Below, piece by piece: positions 1 through 9,266 of a DNA stretch of 36,966 nt. The notes beneath the pieces are model-generated. The model was not told the DNA's origin. It worked only from the letters and a program-made list of their open reading frames with translations, and did not search any database. Numbering within the stretch: the stretch's first letter is position 1; every line of letters begins with the position of its first letter. Origin of the DNA: Spirochaetota bacterium (GTDB taxonomy: Bacteria; Spirochaetota; Brachyspiria; Brachyspirales; JACRPF01); NCBI GenBank assembly GCA_038043445.1, contig JBBTBY010000127.1:1-36966 (forward strand), given 5' to 3'. Position numbers and translations under genes: made by a program.

Positions 1-817
1 CGCGCTTCATCCCTAGGAAAAAGCTCCCTGCGTGGACGATCATGTTCTCCGCGCGGACATCATAACAATCGTGAAATGTCATCACTGATGAAAACGTCTT
101 CGTCATGAACCAGAACCGCGCGCCCGTGGTCAGGAGCGGGCTTCTCAGCGGATTGGCGTCCGTATTCCTGTTTTTGTCGTACCAGGGACCGCCGAGCGTC
201 GCGCGCCAGATATTTCCGCTCACGTGCTGCCACTCTTTGTTGACGAAGAAATGGGGTATCCTTGATTGTATATACGTACCGTTCGTATCGAAAATGACCT
301 GCCCTCGTTTCACTGTCGCATTGGTGAATTGCGGGAAATTCGGGAGCGGGAAGCCGGCATCGACCGTCAGATCGAATGTCGCATCATCCGCATTCCATCC
401 GACTATCGTCCCCTGTGTGAACGGCAAAGGATCGTAATCGACAGTAAGCCCGGCGAGCGCGATGTTTGAACACTCTTCGAAATAGAACACGCCCATACCT
501 GGCTCGGTCTCGATCACTTTCGCATGCTCGCCGAGTATGGTGAAATTCGTCACGCCCCGGACATAGAAGGAAGCGGGACGCGTCGAAGGGCTCTCGTCAT
601 AACCGCGGGAGATCGCGGTTTTACCCGTGCGATACACACCCGTACCGAAACGGATGACAGCCCCCTTGCCGTATGCCTGTGCTGCTTGCATGGCTTTGGC
701 TATCGCCGGACCATCATCGGCAATACCGTCCCCTCTCGCGCCAAAATCCGCAACGCTGAACGTCTTTACCTGAGCGTACATGGTGAATGCTGTCAATAGA
801 ACAAGAAACACACGCAT
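1..817 (-). CDS. Secreted right-handed beta-helix (pectate-lyase-like) protein, 3' end outside window
   Basis: The reading frame opens at the ATG at 815-817, behind AGGAG five bases upstream, and stays open to the left edge, so only about 272 N-terminal residues are visible. It begins with a short signal peptide (MRVFLVLLTAFTMYAQ), followed by FSVADFGARGDGIADDGPAI, the typical opening of the pectate-lyase-3 superfamily. About residues 110-145 carry a VDYDPLPFTQGTIVG segment that is nearly shared with the next gene upstream (880-2694) and with 10707-12518, so the three are paralogues. It lies 62 bp downstream of the 880-2694 gene and is probably co-transcribed with it. Such folds usually bind or cleave polysaccharide outside the cytoplasm; the substrate cannot be read here. 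The fold is well supported, the activity is not. Confidence 0.8.
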   Translation of the reverse strand, partial: MRVFLVLLTAFTMYAQVKTFSVADFGARGDGIADDGPAIAKAMQAAQAYGKGAVIRFGTGVYRTGKTAISRGYDESPSTRPASFYVRGVTNFTILGEHAKVIETEPGMGVFYFEECSNIALAGLTVDYDPLPFTQGTIVGWNADDATFDLTVDAGFPLPNFPQFTNATVKRGQVIFDTNGTYIQSRIPHFFVNKEWQHVSGNIWRATLGGPWYDKNRNTDANPLRSPLLTTGARFWFMTKTFSSVMTFHDCYDVRAENMIVHAGSFFLGMKR

Positions 818-879
818 AGGTTCTCCTTCCGCTTCATTCTAAGACCCGAACCAACCGGCGCACGACCACACCTTCACGA

Positions 880-2694
880 TCATCTGTTCTCTATCACCGG
901 AACCGATGCATCATCGAGCCGTATCCCGTTGATGACAATATCGGTATCACCCATATTCGTCAGCCGTATCACCGACGCAAGCGACGCATTGCTCCCTTTG
1001 ACGGTGACATTGGACACGACAACGACGCTACCCCCATTGAACGTCAGGAATGAGTACGGACCGCCCGCCGCTCCGCCGCTCGGCACCACGATGCGATTAT
1101 CAGCGAACAGCAGATATTTCCCGCGGGAACATCGGAACACCGTTTGCGCCGAACCGCTGAACACATTGTTCGTGACAATGATGTCATGGACATCGTAGCC
1201 TTCCGTCCACGATGCGAGCGCGATCATGCTGCCTATGAACGTGTTATTGCGGATGACGATGTTCCTTGACTGCGGCCCTTCAAGCACAGGATACGCCTGC
1301 GGCTTATCGGTATGCATCGTCACCGCGTACGACGATTGATTGCTCACATACGTATTCCATTCGATGACCGCGCCCTCGGTATGCGGCAGCGTTCTGAATG
1401 AATGGGCGATGTAATTCGAGCGCACGATGAGCGGGCTTCCGCAGGCGGACAGGTTATAGATGAAATCCGCTTTCGACACGTTCGTCTCTTTCGACTGGGC
1501 AATGATGCCGCTCACACCGCGTTCGAGATGCAGTGTATAGATGAGCGGCGGCCAGCGATTGGTCTGCTCGAACCGTAGATCACCGACCGTCGCCGTTCCC
1601 TTTTTTCCGACGCCTGCGTTCACGATCTCAATCGTATCCCCGCGCTGGAACAGATTCGAATACTGCGAGCGCACGATCAATGTCCTTTCATCGACGGCGT
1701 CCGCTATGAACTGCCCGTCGCTGTGGCAATTGATCGGATCGTCCTGTATCCAGTCGAAGCGGCTGTTCTCGACAGTGATCGGCCCCCGAGTCTGGCTTGC
1801 GACATGCATGCCGTCGAACGTCGATATCAGTCGTGTCGAACCCGGCAGCCGATCGACGGTACAATCCCGCACCGTGAGCCGCGCGCCCCTTGTCATGCCG
1901 AGGAAAAAATGCCCGGCATACGCGGTCACCGACTGCACCGTCACATCAGAGCACTGACGGAATTCGAATATGCTTCCCCACGATGCCGCCATATACCAGA
2001 ATCGTCCGCCTTTGGCGAGCAATGGATTGTTGAGCGGATTATCGACCTGATTCGCATTCCACCATGTGCCCGCCCCGAGATACCCGCGCCACACACGACC
2101 GGAAATGTTCGACCATGCCCGGCATCGGAAACGGCCGATCTGACCGCCGACGAAGCGCCCATCGGGATGAATGATGACCGACCCCGTACCTTTGCTGAGC
2201 GAGTTCGTCAATTCGTCGGGTGTTCGATATCCATCGTCAACTTCGAGATCGAATGTCGCCTGCTCTTTGCTGATATCGACGATAGTGCCCTGCGTGTACG
2301 GCAGCGGATCGTAATCGATGACAAGGTCCTTCACCGTGACATTCGAGCAATCCTCGAAACGGAACACACCCATCTGCGGATCGGTCACCACAAGCTTCGC
2401 GCCGTTCCCCCGCACCGTACAATTGGTCATGCCGGAAAGAAAGAACGAAAAGCGCTGCAGCGGCGATCTGCCTCGCGGCGGCGGCGACAATGTCTCGGCA
2501 ATGCGATATACACCCTTTTCGAACGCGATCACGGAGGTATTGCCCCGGGCGGCATCGAACGCTTTCGCTATCGAAGGGCCGTCGTCGGTCTTTCCGTTAC
2601 CCTTCGCACCGTAGTCCCTGACACTGAACGTCATCTGCCCGCACGCAAAGGATGCGGCAAGTACCAGCACCAGTATACGCAACGATATCATCAT
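880..2694 (-). CDS. Secreted right-handed beta-helix protein (pectate-lyase-like)
   Basis: A protein of 604 residues. I start it at 2694 (tandem ATG ATG) because AGGAG lies five bases upstream and a clean signal peptide follows (MMISLRILVLVLAASFACGQ). The longer open frame to 2871 would bury that signal. FSVRDYGAKGNGKTDDGPSI marks the pectate-lyase-3/glycosyl-hydrolase-28-like opening, and VIDYDPLPYTQGTIVDI is shared with two paralogues in the window. The C-terminal half has many Asn-rich, Val/Ile-alternating rungs such as IVIRNNTFIGS and IIVTNNVFSGS, as expected of parallel beta-helix coils. No catalytic set could be assigned, so it may be a lyase, a hydrolase or a binding protein. It sits between two other beta-helix genes and has its own likely promoter at 2753-2780. 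Confidence 0.85.
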   Translation of the reverse strand: MMISLRILVLVLAASFACGQMTFSVRDYGAKGNGKTDDGPSIAKAFDAARGNTSVIAFEKGVYRIAETLSPPPRGRSPLQRFSFFLSGMTNCTVRGNGAKLVVTDPQMGVFRFEDCSNVTVKDLVIDYDPLPYTQGTIVDISKEQATFDLEVDDGYRTPDELTNSLSKGTGSVIIHPDGRFVGGQIGRFRCRAWSNISGRVWRGYLGAGTWWNANQVDNPLNNPLLAKGGRFWYMAASWGSIFEFRQCSDVTVQSVTAYAGHFFLGMTRGARLTVRDCTVDRLPGSTRLISTFDGMHVASQTRGPITVENSRFDWIQDDPINCHSDGQFIADAVDERTLIVRSQYSNLFQRGDTIEIVNAGVGKKGTATVGDLRFEQTNRWPPLIYTLHLERGVSGIIAQSKETNVSKADFIYNLSACGSPLIVRSNYIAHSFRTLPHTEGAVIEWNTYVSNQSSYAVTMHTDKPQAYPVLEGPQSRNIVIRNNTFIGSMIALASWTEGYDVHDIIVTNNVFSGSAQTVFRCSRGKYLLFADNRIVVPSGGAAGGPYSFLTFNGGSVVVVSNVTVKGSNASLASVIRLTNMGDTDIVINGIRLDDASVPVIENR

Positions 2695-2752
2695 ATATGC
2701 TCCTGCAGCGGTCCTGATCATCGATACGCTCCGATCACCGGTCCATGACCTC

Positions 2753-2780
2753 AGTATAAACTGAATGCCGAGATCAGCAA
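2753..2780 (-). promoter_or_regulatory. Likely sigma70-type promoter for the 880-2694 beta-helix gene
   Basis: On the minus strand, TTGCTG (2775-2780) and TATACT (2753-2758) are separated by 16 bp, about 60 bp before the start codon at 2694. TATACT recurs as the -10 of several other likely promoters in this window. Confidence 0.5.
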
Positions 2781-2797
2781 TTGATCGCCGTTCGTTC

Positions 2798-5377
2798 TCA
2801 CTCCGCAGGCACACCGAACACATCGAACGCCGCAATGGATGCCGTGTTGTATATCGATTCCCAATCGACACCTTTGATCACCTTAAGCTGCACGTAACGC
2901 ACCGGCGTATCGCATTGCACGGGAATATCCACCCAATCCTTCGTATTGTTCGTGAACTCGGCGATCTTGAAATATTCTTTCCCGTCCGCACTGCCGTAGA
3001 GCTCCGCCTGCGTTGTATTGCGAAACCGCGTCATATGCGTACCGGCATTATGTGTTCGCCAGCGCGTTACAAGCGCGGGCGCTGCCAATTCCACGGTGAG
3101 GAGATGCGGCCCCGCCCCCTCCTTGCTCTGCCACATGGTCCGCGTATCCCCGTCAAGCGCGTTCTCGGGGCCGAAACCGGTCGTCGAATATATGCCGCTG
3201 CTGTAATCGCTGTTCAACTGCGCCGATCCTTCCTTGAAGGTGCTCGCCGTCACCGGCCTGCCCGTGGTGAGAGAGTGTTCAAGATGCAGCCGCAATCTCT
3301 CCGGGCCGACGCTTACCGCATGGTTGTTGAACGTCAGCTGCTGATTGAGGCCGTATACATCGACACTGCCGGTGAACGTATCATCGAATTCCGCCCAAAG
3401 CGAGTAGCCGTTGCCGCCGCCGGTGGCGAATATCCCGTAGAACGTATTCGCACCCGCGGTACGGAAGCGGACGGATTCCACAGCGGGCACATCGAATTCA
3501 GTGCTCCAGAATTTCCCGTCCTGACATCCGCCTTTGCCCTGATCGATGAATTCCATGAAGCGATGCGGCGCGAAACCCGACAGATGGAATGTCGTCAGGT
3601 CCCGGCAGTCACCGAATACATAACTGATCGCATGCTCTGACAGATATGCCTGCTGTACTCTGCGCTTATCCGCCCCTGCGGGATACGCAGGTTTCGGGAA
3701 TTGTGTCATCAGTCTGTATTCCTGCGTAAGCGGTCCGATATCGATGCTGATGTTCTCAAGCACCACATTCTCCGATCCGCCGCCGACGCGTATGCCGCAG
3801 CGGTACATCGTACCCCAGAGCCCGACGATATGCGCATCATCGCATCGGGATGCACCGAGGTCTATGCCGTTGTACGCATTGGGCACTATCACATCATAGA
3901 TATATATCCCTTTGCCCGCCCCGCGCACCGCGTACGGATACGGATGAATGACGAGACCGCCGGTGCTGTTCGTTTCCCAGAGATTTCTCTCATGACAGAT
4001 ATTGACGCCGCGCAGTCCCGAACGCTCTTTCATCGTTATCGCCGCCCGTGCGTTCTCGCTGTCCTTCGTATCCGCGTCGAAGTCGATGATGAGCGAGCTT
4101 ACTTTCATGTACCACGAGCGTACGGGGGCGCCGAGATATCCCCCGCGCAGTTCAACCCCGGCGGGAATATCGATCGGCGCGTTCAGCCGTACAGTGCCCC
4201 GCGGCAGAAGAAGTGTCCCTCCGCCCGCAGAAGCCACCGCGTTCAAGGCTTTCTGCAGCGCAGCGCTTTCACCGGTCTTTCCATCGGCGGCAACGCCGTA
4301 GTCGGACGCCTGATACACGGATGCCGCTCCGCTCTTCGCCGGTGTACGCTGCACCGCGAACGCATAGCGTTTATCAGAAAGCTCTGGATAATTATCGAGA
4401 TCGAAGTAATGCGTACCGAAATACCATCCGCCCTCGATATCCGTTCGTCTGCCGCGCACCTTGCCGATGCCGCCGCCGAACCCATACCGGCTTCGGGCCG
4501 TCACCATCGCCTTCTGCTCGGAATCCTCCATCTTCACGATGACAGGATACTTCGCCTCCTCAAGATCACCGTTGTAGAACGAAAGGCCGTCGACCTTGCC
4601 CACCTGCACCCCGATGAGTTCCTTTCCCATGAATGAGCGCACCTGGGCCGCATCGGCATCGCTCATTTTTGCTTCCGGGAGTTTCGTCCAATAGTCGCTC
4701 TTTATCCTGACATTATAGCAGGTGCAGAGCTCAGTGGAACTTCGAAGGATAATACCCCGGTAGAGCGCGGTGCCGCAAATGTTCGCTACGCTCGAACCGC
4801 TGAAGCCGCTCATCATTATCCCCTGATAGCTGTTGACCAGCGTAATGTTGTGGATGTATGCCACATTACCGTCGATAGAGAATGGATATGCGACCGGTGA
4901 TGCCGGGTTCTGCTCCGGATAGTATATCGTCATATTGAAGACATTCGCATGCCCGAGCTTCGGCGGTGACAGGAGCGCCGGGCCCGACGCATTGCCTTTA
5001 TCGGCATAGGCAAGCAAAACCGTACCGGAAAGCGGATCACCCGGCTCCGGTCTTTTCCATTCACCGCAGAGCGTAACGGCAGCGGGCATTGCGATGGACT
5101 TTTCGATACGATACCGCCCCGCGGGAAGGAATACCGTTCCCCCGCCGCTGTTCGCCGCAGCCTCAAGCGCCTTTTGTATCGCGGAAGATGCATCGGTCTT
5201 GCCGGTAGCGTCCGCATTGTACGGAGCTTCGGTAGCGACGGCCGCAGCGACGACCAGTGTACTCCCGCTGAATACAGGTTTGAAATTCGCCGCCGGCAGT
5301 GACGCACATGCGATAATGCACATAAAGAAGAGCCGTGCTCCCGTGCGTCCGTTTTCCCATTTGCATGATCGTTCCAT
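2798..5377 (-). CDS. Secreted tandem beta-helix protein with C-terminal F5/8 type C (discoidin-like) domain
   Basis: About 859 residues. The start at 5377 is chosen because GGAGG (5383-5387) lies five bases upstream and the signal peptide follows at once (core LFFMCIIACASLPA). Two pectate-lyase-3-type openings are visible: YNADATGKTDASSAIQKALE near residue 55, and YGVAADGKTGESAALQKALN near residue 365. Each is followed by GGGT plus a hydrophobic rung, so the beta-helix unit is duplicated within one chain. The last roughly 140 residues (from YSTTGFGPENALDGDTRTMW) match the F5/8 type C carbohydrate-binding fold. The architecture suggests an extracellular enzyme that attaches to a complex glycan. 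It lies 164 bp downstream of the LysM/solute-binding gene. The catalytic activity is not predictable. Confidence 0.87.
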   Translation of the reverse strand: MERSCKWENGRTGARLFFMCIIACASLPAANFKPVFSGSTLVVAAAVATEAPYNADATGKTDASSAIQKALEAAANSGGGTVFLPAGRYRIEKSIAMPAAVTLCGEWKRPEPGDPLSGTVLLAYADKGNASGPALLSPPKLGHANVFNMTIYYPEQNPASPVAYPFSIDGNVAYIHNITLVNSYQGIMMSGFSGSSVANICGTALYRGIILRSSTELCTCYNVRIKSDYWTKLPEAKMSDADAAQVRSFMGKELIGVQVGKVDGLSFYNGDLEEAKYPVIVKMEDSEQKAMVTARSRYGFGGGIGKVRGRRTDIEGGWYFGTHYFDLDNYPELSDKRYAFAVQRTPAKSGAASVYQASDYGVAADGKTGESAALQKALNAVASAGGGTLLLPRGTVRLNAPIDIPAGVELRGGYLGAPVRSWYMKVSSLIIDFDADTKDSENARAAITMKERSGLRGVNICHERNLWETNSTGGLVIHPYPYAVRGAGKGIYIYDVIVPNAYNGIDLGASRCDDAHIVGLWGTMYRCGIRVGGGSENVVLENISIDIGPLTQEYRLMTQFPKPAYPAGADKRRVQQAYLSEHAISYVFGDCRDLTTFHLSGFAPHRFMEFIDQGKGGCQDGKFWSTEFDVPAVESVRFRTAGANTFYGIFATGGGNGYSLWAEFDDTFTGSVDVYGLNQQLTFNNHAVSVGPERLRLHLEHSLTTGRPVTASTFKEGSAQLNSDYSSGIYSTTGFGPENALDGDTRTMWQSKEGAGPHLLTVELAAPALVTRWRTHNAGTHMTRFRNTTQAELYGSADGKEYFKIAEFTNNTKDWVDIPVQCDTPVRYVQLKVIKGVDWESIYNTASIAAFDVFGVPAE

Positions 5378-5469
5378 TTCAACCTCCGTTTGTATGTTCA
5401 TGGTCACCCGTATGCTCAGTCAGGAAACCCGCATCCACGAGGCGTCGTATCATCGCTTCATTAGGCATT

Positions 5470-5481
5470 TTTGACGTCAAA
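5470..5481. promoter_or_regulatory. Perfect 12-bp palindrome, possible operator
   Basis: TTTGACGTCAAA lies about 93 bp upstream of the start codon at 5377, in the gap before the tandem beta-helix gene. Its core TGACGTCA occurs again at 10637-10644 in another intergenic region. Two copies in 37 kb are not far from chance, so this is a weak call. Confidence 0.3.
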
Positions 5482-5541
5482 GGGAAAATCGTGTGCCGGA
5501 ACTTTCATCGTTTGACCTCGTTGTGCACTCTCGCTCCCGAA

Positions 5542-7524
5542 TTACAGCCCGAGCCGTTTTTTCGCAGACGCGCCGTATTCATACGCACTCGCAGGCGGTT
5601 CGCCGCCGGCGACCCGCTGCATAAGGGAGCGCTCCTGCCCGAGCTCAATGCTCCTGGTGACAGGGCGCGACACGACAGCGCGGTATTTCTGCCAATAATC
5701 GTTCGTGTGCCCGGCCCCTCCCAGAAGTATAGCTTTCGCCTTGAGCTGAGAAATGCTTTTCTCGTCCGTGAGAAGATTTCTCCGCCAGTTCTTGCTGATG
5801 ACCTTCTGATAATCCTTATATCCGTTCTCGATATAGAACGGCTGGAAATCATCCCGCATTTTCTCAAAGGAACTTGCCAGCCCGCAATAGAGGGAGTAGC
5901 ACTGCTGCCATTTGATGAACGATTCCCCGCCGATATTCAGATTGAAGCCCGATGTCACGCCGTTCACATGCGGCTTGAAATTACTGAGAACCCCGCTGCC
6001 CTCGGCGCCGTTGATATACGGCAGCCAATGTATGAACGCGTTGAACTTGATGTTATTATCCTTCGCCGCAAGGAACAGGAGGAAATCGATCGCTGCCTTC
6101 CTCCGATCGGGAGCGCTGTCCGGCGTCGGACAGGCGAATGCGAATGCCGAGAACGCATCGTCAAAAATCGGCCCCTCGACATACTGCCCGAATGCAGGAT
6201 CGTCCGGCCGCGCATAGGGCATATCCATGACACCGATCTCAAATCCATTATCCTTGGACTGCTCTTCAAGCATGCCGGCATCGAACGTGCCCGTCGGGAT
6301 GAATACCGCGCGCTGCTGCACGAAGAGGAATACGCCATCGTCCCTATTGAGCCCGGTAAAACCGGATATGCTGTTGCTCGCGTACGCAGCGGCCATCGCG
6401 AATTTCGCGCGATACGGTCCGTAGTCAAGACCTATCTTCCCGCTGCGAAATCCGATATACGATTCGACGCTGCTTATGGAGCAATCGTGATTATAATCGA
6501 TGACATCACGCGCCTTGCTTGTGATGGCGTTGAACAAAAGCCATTCCGCCTGCCCCATATGGAATTGTGAATTCGCTATCGGCACATACTGCGGCGACGT
6601 GCTGAGCAGCAGCGCACGTTCATTCGAGAGAGCGGTCAATACGCCGGCAGACCGTGCGGACAGCGGTTTTGCCGTTTCATCGGCGATGCCCGTATCGATG
6701 CGAAGCATTTTTTTCTTCGCGGCCGCATCGAGGAACCTATAGCGCTTGATCATCTCGCACACGGCAAGGAATTCGCGCCAGTCGCGCGGCGGCGTATCGC
6801 GCCCGGTCAATTCCCGGTAGAGCGTCCGGTTGTAGAACATGCGCACGAGCACCTGCGTGAGCGCAATGCTCATGAACTCCTGAAGCTCCGGTACATAACA
6901 GGCGCGCAGCCCATCCTTTACCGTTTCGCGGAGCGGCGTACGTTCGAATTCATTCCCCTTGTTATAGGGATTCGGCATGTTCGCGTATTCTGTCATTGGG
7001 ACGAAGTATCGCTGATAATAGGAGACCATGAGCGGCGCCACCACCGAATTCCCTATCTCCATGAGGTCCGCAGGCGATCCGCCGACCATCTGCGTAACGA
7101 ACCACTGACCGTACGTCTGCCCCGGTACGGCGATCTGCTTGACGCGTACGTTCGGATGAAGCTTGCGGTATTCATTCGCCATATAATCGATGCCCTCGCG
7201 CACGCCGGGCTCAAGCTGCCAATGCGCGATTGAAATGGTTATCGTCTTCTTATCTTCCGCCCCTTTCGGTATCTTTATCCTTGTCCCGGGAGCGAGTGCA
7301 AAGCGCTCCGAGATATCGGGGTAATTCTCATCGCAGATAGCACCTGCGGTCGTTCCATATGCCTCGGCAATTGCGGCGATAGTATCCCCGGGCTTTGATA
7401 CGTACACGTTGCTTTCATCAACATGGTTGTTCAAATATACAAGGAACGCCGCAGCGGCGAATGCAAGCCCGATGATGATGATCCCAAGATAATTACGGAC
7501 ACCCTGTATCAGTTTATTGAACAT
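5542..7524 (-). CDS. Membrane-anchored LysM plus family 1-type extracellular solute-binding protein
   Basis: A protein of 660 residues. The N-terminal hydrophobic stretch at residues 12-31 (GIIIIGLAFAAAAFLVY core) has no obvious cleavage site or lipobox, so it probably stays as an anchor. Residues 41-87 form a LysM domain (YVSKPGDTIAAIAEAYGTT, ending GTRIKIP), which binds peptidoglycan or chitin-type glycans. From about residue 93 the chain resembles sugar ABC solute-binding proteins (ITISIAHWQLEPGVREGIDY, then ADLMEIGNSVVAPLM). It starts at 7524 behind GGGGAGG and overlaps the TPR gene by 11 bp, which indicates translational coupling. No permease or ATPase gene lies nearby, so it may present ligand to a distant transporter or act as a receptor. 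Domain calls are firm; the role is inferred. Confidence 0.85.
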   Translation of the reverse strand: MFNKLIQGVRNYLGIIIIGLAFAAAAFLVYLNNHVDESNVYVSKPGDTIAAIAEAYGTTAGAICDENYPDISERFALAPGTRIKIPKGAEDKKTITISIAHWQLEPGVREGIDYMANEYRKLHPNVRVKQIAVPGQTYGQWFVTQMVGGSPADLMEIGNSVVAPLMVSYYQRYFVPMTEYANMPNPYNKGNEFERTPLRETVKDGLRACYVPELQEFMSIALTQVLVRMFYNRTLYRELTGRDTPPRDWREFLAVCEMIKRYRFLDAAAKKKMLRIDTGIADETAKPLSARSAGVLTALSNERALLLSTSPQYVPIANSQFHMGQAEWLLFNAITSKARDVIDYNHDCSISSVESYIGFRSGKIGLDYGPYRAKFAMAAAYASNSISGFTGLNRDDGVFLFVQQRAVFIPTGTFDAGMLEEQSKDNGFEIGVMDMPYARPDDPAFGQYVEGPIFDDAFSAFAFACPTPDSAPDRRKAAIDFLLFLAAKDNNIKFNAFIHWLPYINGAEGSGVLSNFKPHVNGVTSGFNLNIGGESFIKWQQCYSLYCGLASSFEKMRDDFQPFYIENGYKDYQKVISKNWRRNLLTDEKSISQLKAKAILLGGAGHTNDYWQKYRAVVSRPVTRSIELGQERSLMQRVAGGEPPASAYEYGASAKKRLGL

Positions 7525-8185
7525 GGCTGCATAGCCTCCCCGGCAATTCCGTTACCCGTATACTTTTGCTTCCATAATCTCTCATCCTTACTCTCGGCCG
7601 CCGCATTTCATTGTCCGGGTGCGGAATATCCTTCATTAAACCAAGATACTCAAGCTGCATGCTCCTCGCATCCAATCGCTCCTGCGCGGTAAACGCATCG
7701 GAGTCGACGACCTCCAGTTCGGATATCGCATCGGCCTGTCTGTTATAGAACGCATAGAACGAACATATCGTTTTGATGGCCATGAATCTGTCAACGCTCT
7801 TTTTCGACCGCTCAAAGGACTTCTTCATGAGTAGAAGCGCCGTTTCGAGATCGTTCTGCTTAAAGCGGCAGTAACCGAGATAGTAAAGTGTCTGCGGATC
7901 GTCAGGCCGCAACGTCAATGACTTCTGCAAGACCTCTTCGGCAAGCGCTGTCTTTTCTGCGCGAAAGAGCGCTACGCCCTCGGCGAACAGAATCCCCGCC
8001 AGCTTGAATGCATCACCATTCGCCAGTGCATATCCGCGACGGAACGCCGCAGCGGCTTTTTCATACTGCTTCGCCGAAAGGAACTGATATCCTTCTTTGA
8101 CAGCGTCATCGAATTCAGCGGCCATCGCAGTGCCGACGAACAGGATCACCGCTGAAAACATGATCCGCGTTACCAGGTAATTCAT
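7514..8185 (-). CDS. Secreted tetratricopeptide-repeat protein
   Basis: A protein of 223 residues. I place the start at 8185: GGGAG lies upstream and a signal peptide follows directly (MNYLVTRIMFSAVILFVGTAMAA). The longer frame to 8293 overlaps the regulator gene and hides the signal. Residues 25-150 are helical TPR-type repeats, for example KQYEKAAAAFRRGYALANG and DPQTLYYLGYCRFKQNDLET. It begins 14 bp after the regulator's stop codon and overlaps the LysM/solute-binding gene by 11 bp, so the three form one operon. TPRs mediate protein contacts; a plausible inferred role is assembly or partner binding for the anchored solute-binding protein in the periplasm. Confidence 0.8.
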   Translation of the reverse strand: MNYLVTRIMFSAVILFVGTAMAAEFDDAVKEGYQFLSAKQYEKAAAAFRRGYALANGDAFKLAGILFAEGVALFRAEKTALAEEVLQKSLTLRPDDPQTLYYLGYCRFKQNDLETALLLMKKSFERSKKSVDRFMAIKTICSFYAFYNRQADAISELEVVDSDAFTAQERLDARSMQLEYLGLMKDIPHPDNEMRRPRVRMRDYGSKSIRVTELPGRLCSHVQ

Positions 8186-8199
8186 TTCGATCTCCCATA

Positions 8200-9243
8200 T
8201 TATTTTACCGAACTCATCTCGTCCGCCCACTTCGCCGCTATCGTTCGATGCGTGCAGGTGCCAGGGATGGCCGATACGACCGAATGTATGCATTCCGACA
8301 TGATATCGATAACATCGAAACCGATATACCGTATCGATGCGCTATCATTATGCGTACTCTTCTTCGGCAGCGAACTTTGCGACACTGCGGTAACGTTCGT
8401 ACCGGTGATCGCGTCGGCGACGAACGGCGTGATATTTTCATCGGTTACGAGCACGGCATCCGGCTTTTCTGCATTCCTGAACATGAGCGCAAGCAGATTC
8501 GCTATCCACTGCCGGCCATATCGGTCTGTCGATACTCCGTGTACCCATTGCGGGCCGGTTTTTAATGAATGATGCGAACATCTCGCATAGAAATGATCGA
8601 TATACTTCATCGGCAACCGGGTGCTGTTGAGCATCCCCACCCGTCCGCATCCCTTCGATCGAAGAAATGCAAGCGACTTTTCGATAAGGTCATCATAGTC
8701 GCCCCAGACGGTATAGAGACCCGGCCATTGACCGGGCTCGGTAAATGCGACCGTCGGTATATTATTGCGCATGAGCGGTTCCAGCATCCAATCGCCCTCC
8801 GGATACGATGCGAATATCGCCCCCTGTATGCGGAAAGAATTCGCGAGCATCTGAAGTTTGCCGAAATCGTCCTTTTTTCCTTTCACATTCTGAATACGGA
8901 AGAGCGGTGTTTTTTTTCCGGACACGCGTTCTATGTCACGGATATTATCGGTGATCGATGCGAAGTATCTGTTCGATGCTGCCGTACCATCATATTCCTG
9001 AAGAATGACGGGGATGTTGGATATATTGGGGGGGGTTGCCGTAACGAACGTGCCGTTGCGCCCGCGGGAACGGATGAATCCCTCCGCTTTGAGGAGCGAC
9101 ATCCCCTTCTGCAGCGTGCTCTTGCTCCCGCCGACCATGCGCAGAAGTTCGTTTCGGCTCGGCAATCTGCCGTTCGCCGACAACGCCCCGCGGGCTATCT
9201 TCCTTTTTATGGTCAAGGCTATCTTGTCATAGCGAGGGTTCAT
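8200..9243 (-). CDS. GntR-LacI hybrid transcriptional regulator
   Basis: A protein of 347 residues. Residues 1-68 are a GntR-type winged helix (RLPSRNELLRMVGGSKSTLQ, then wing RGRNGTFV). Residues 76-345 resemble the LacI/periplasmic-binding sensor domain, including PTVAFTEPGQWPGLYTVWGD and PDAVLVTDENITPFVADAI. I start it at 9243, where the winged helix begins, rather than at 9306, which lies inside the promoter. A run of eight C (9028-9035 as G on the plus strand) encodes the interdomain linker at residues 70-72, and a run of eight A encodes Lys110-Lys111. It heads the operon with the TPR and LysM/solute-binding genes and most likely represses itself and them in response to a sugar; the ligand is unknown. 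Confidence 0.88.
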   Translation of the reverse strand: MNPRYDKIALTIKRKIARGALSANGRLPSRNELLRMVGGSKSTLQKGMSLLKAEGFIRSRGRNGTFVTATPPNISNIPVILQEYDGTAASNRYFASITDNIRDIERVSGKKTPLFRIQNVKGKKDDFGKLQMLANSFRIQGAIFASYPEGDWMLEPLMRNNIPTVAFTEPGQWPGLYTVWGDYDDLIEKSLAFLRSKGCGRVGMLNSTRLPMKYIDHFYARCSHHSLKTGPQWVHGVSTDRYGRQWIANLLALMFRNAEKPDAVLVTDENITPFVADAITGTNVTAVSQSSLPKKSTHNDSASIRYIGFDVIDIMSECIHSVVSAIPGTCTHRTIAAKWADEMSSVK

Positions 9244-9266
9244 CTCTTTCTCATCACACCATATTT

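Noticed and set aside
1723-2748. A 341-codon open frame on the plus strand
   Set aside because: It lies entirely opposite the 880-2694 beta-helix gene, is Arg/His/Cys-rich, and has no signal or family likeness; it is a shadow of the high-GC coding strand.
5335-6570. A 411-codon open frame on the plus strand
   Set aside because: It is antisense to the LysM/solute-binding gene, whose domains are clearly recognisable; composition is typical of antisense frames.
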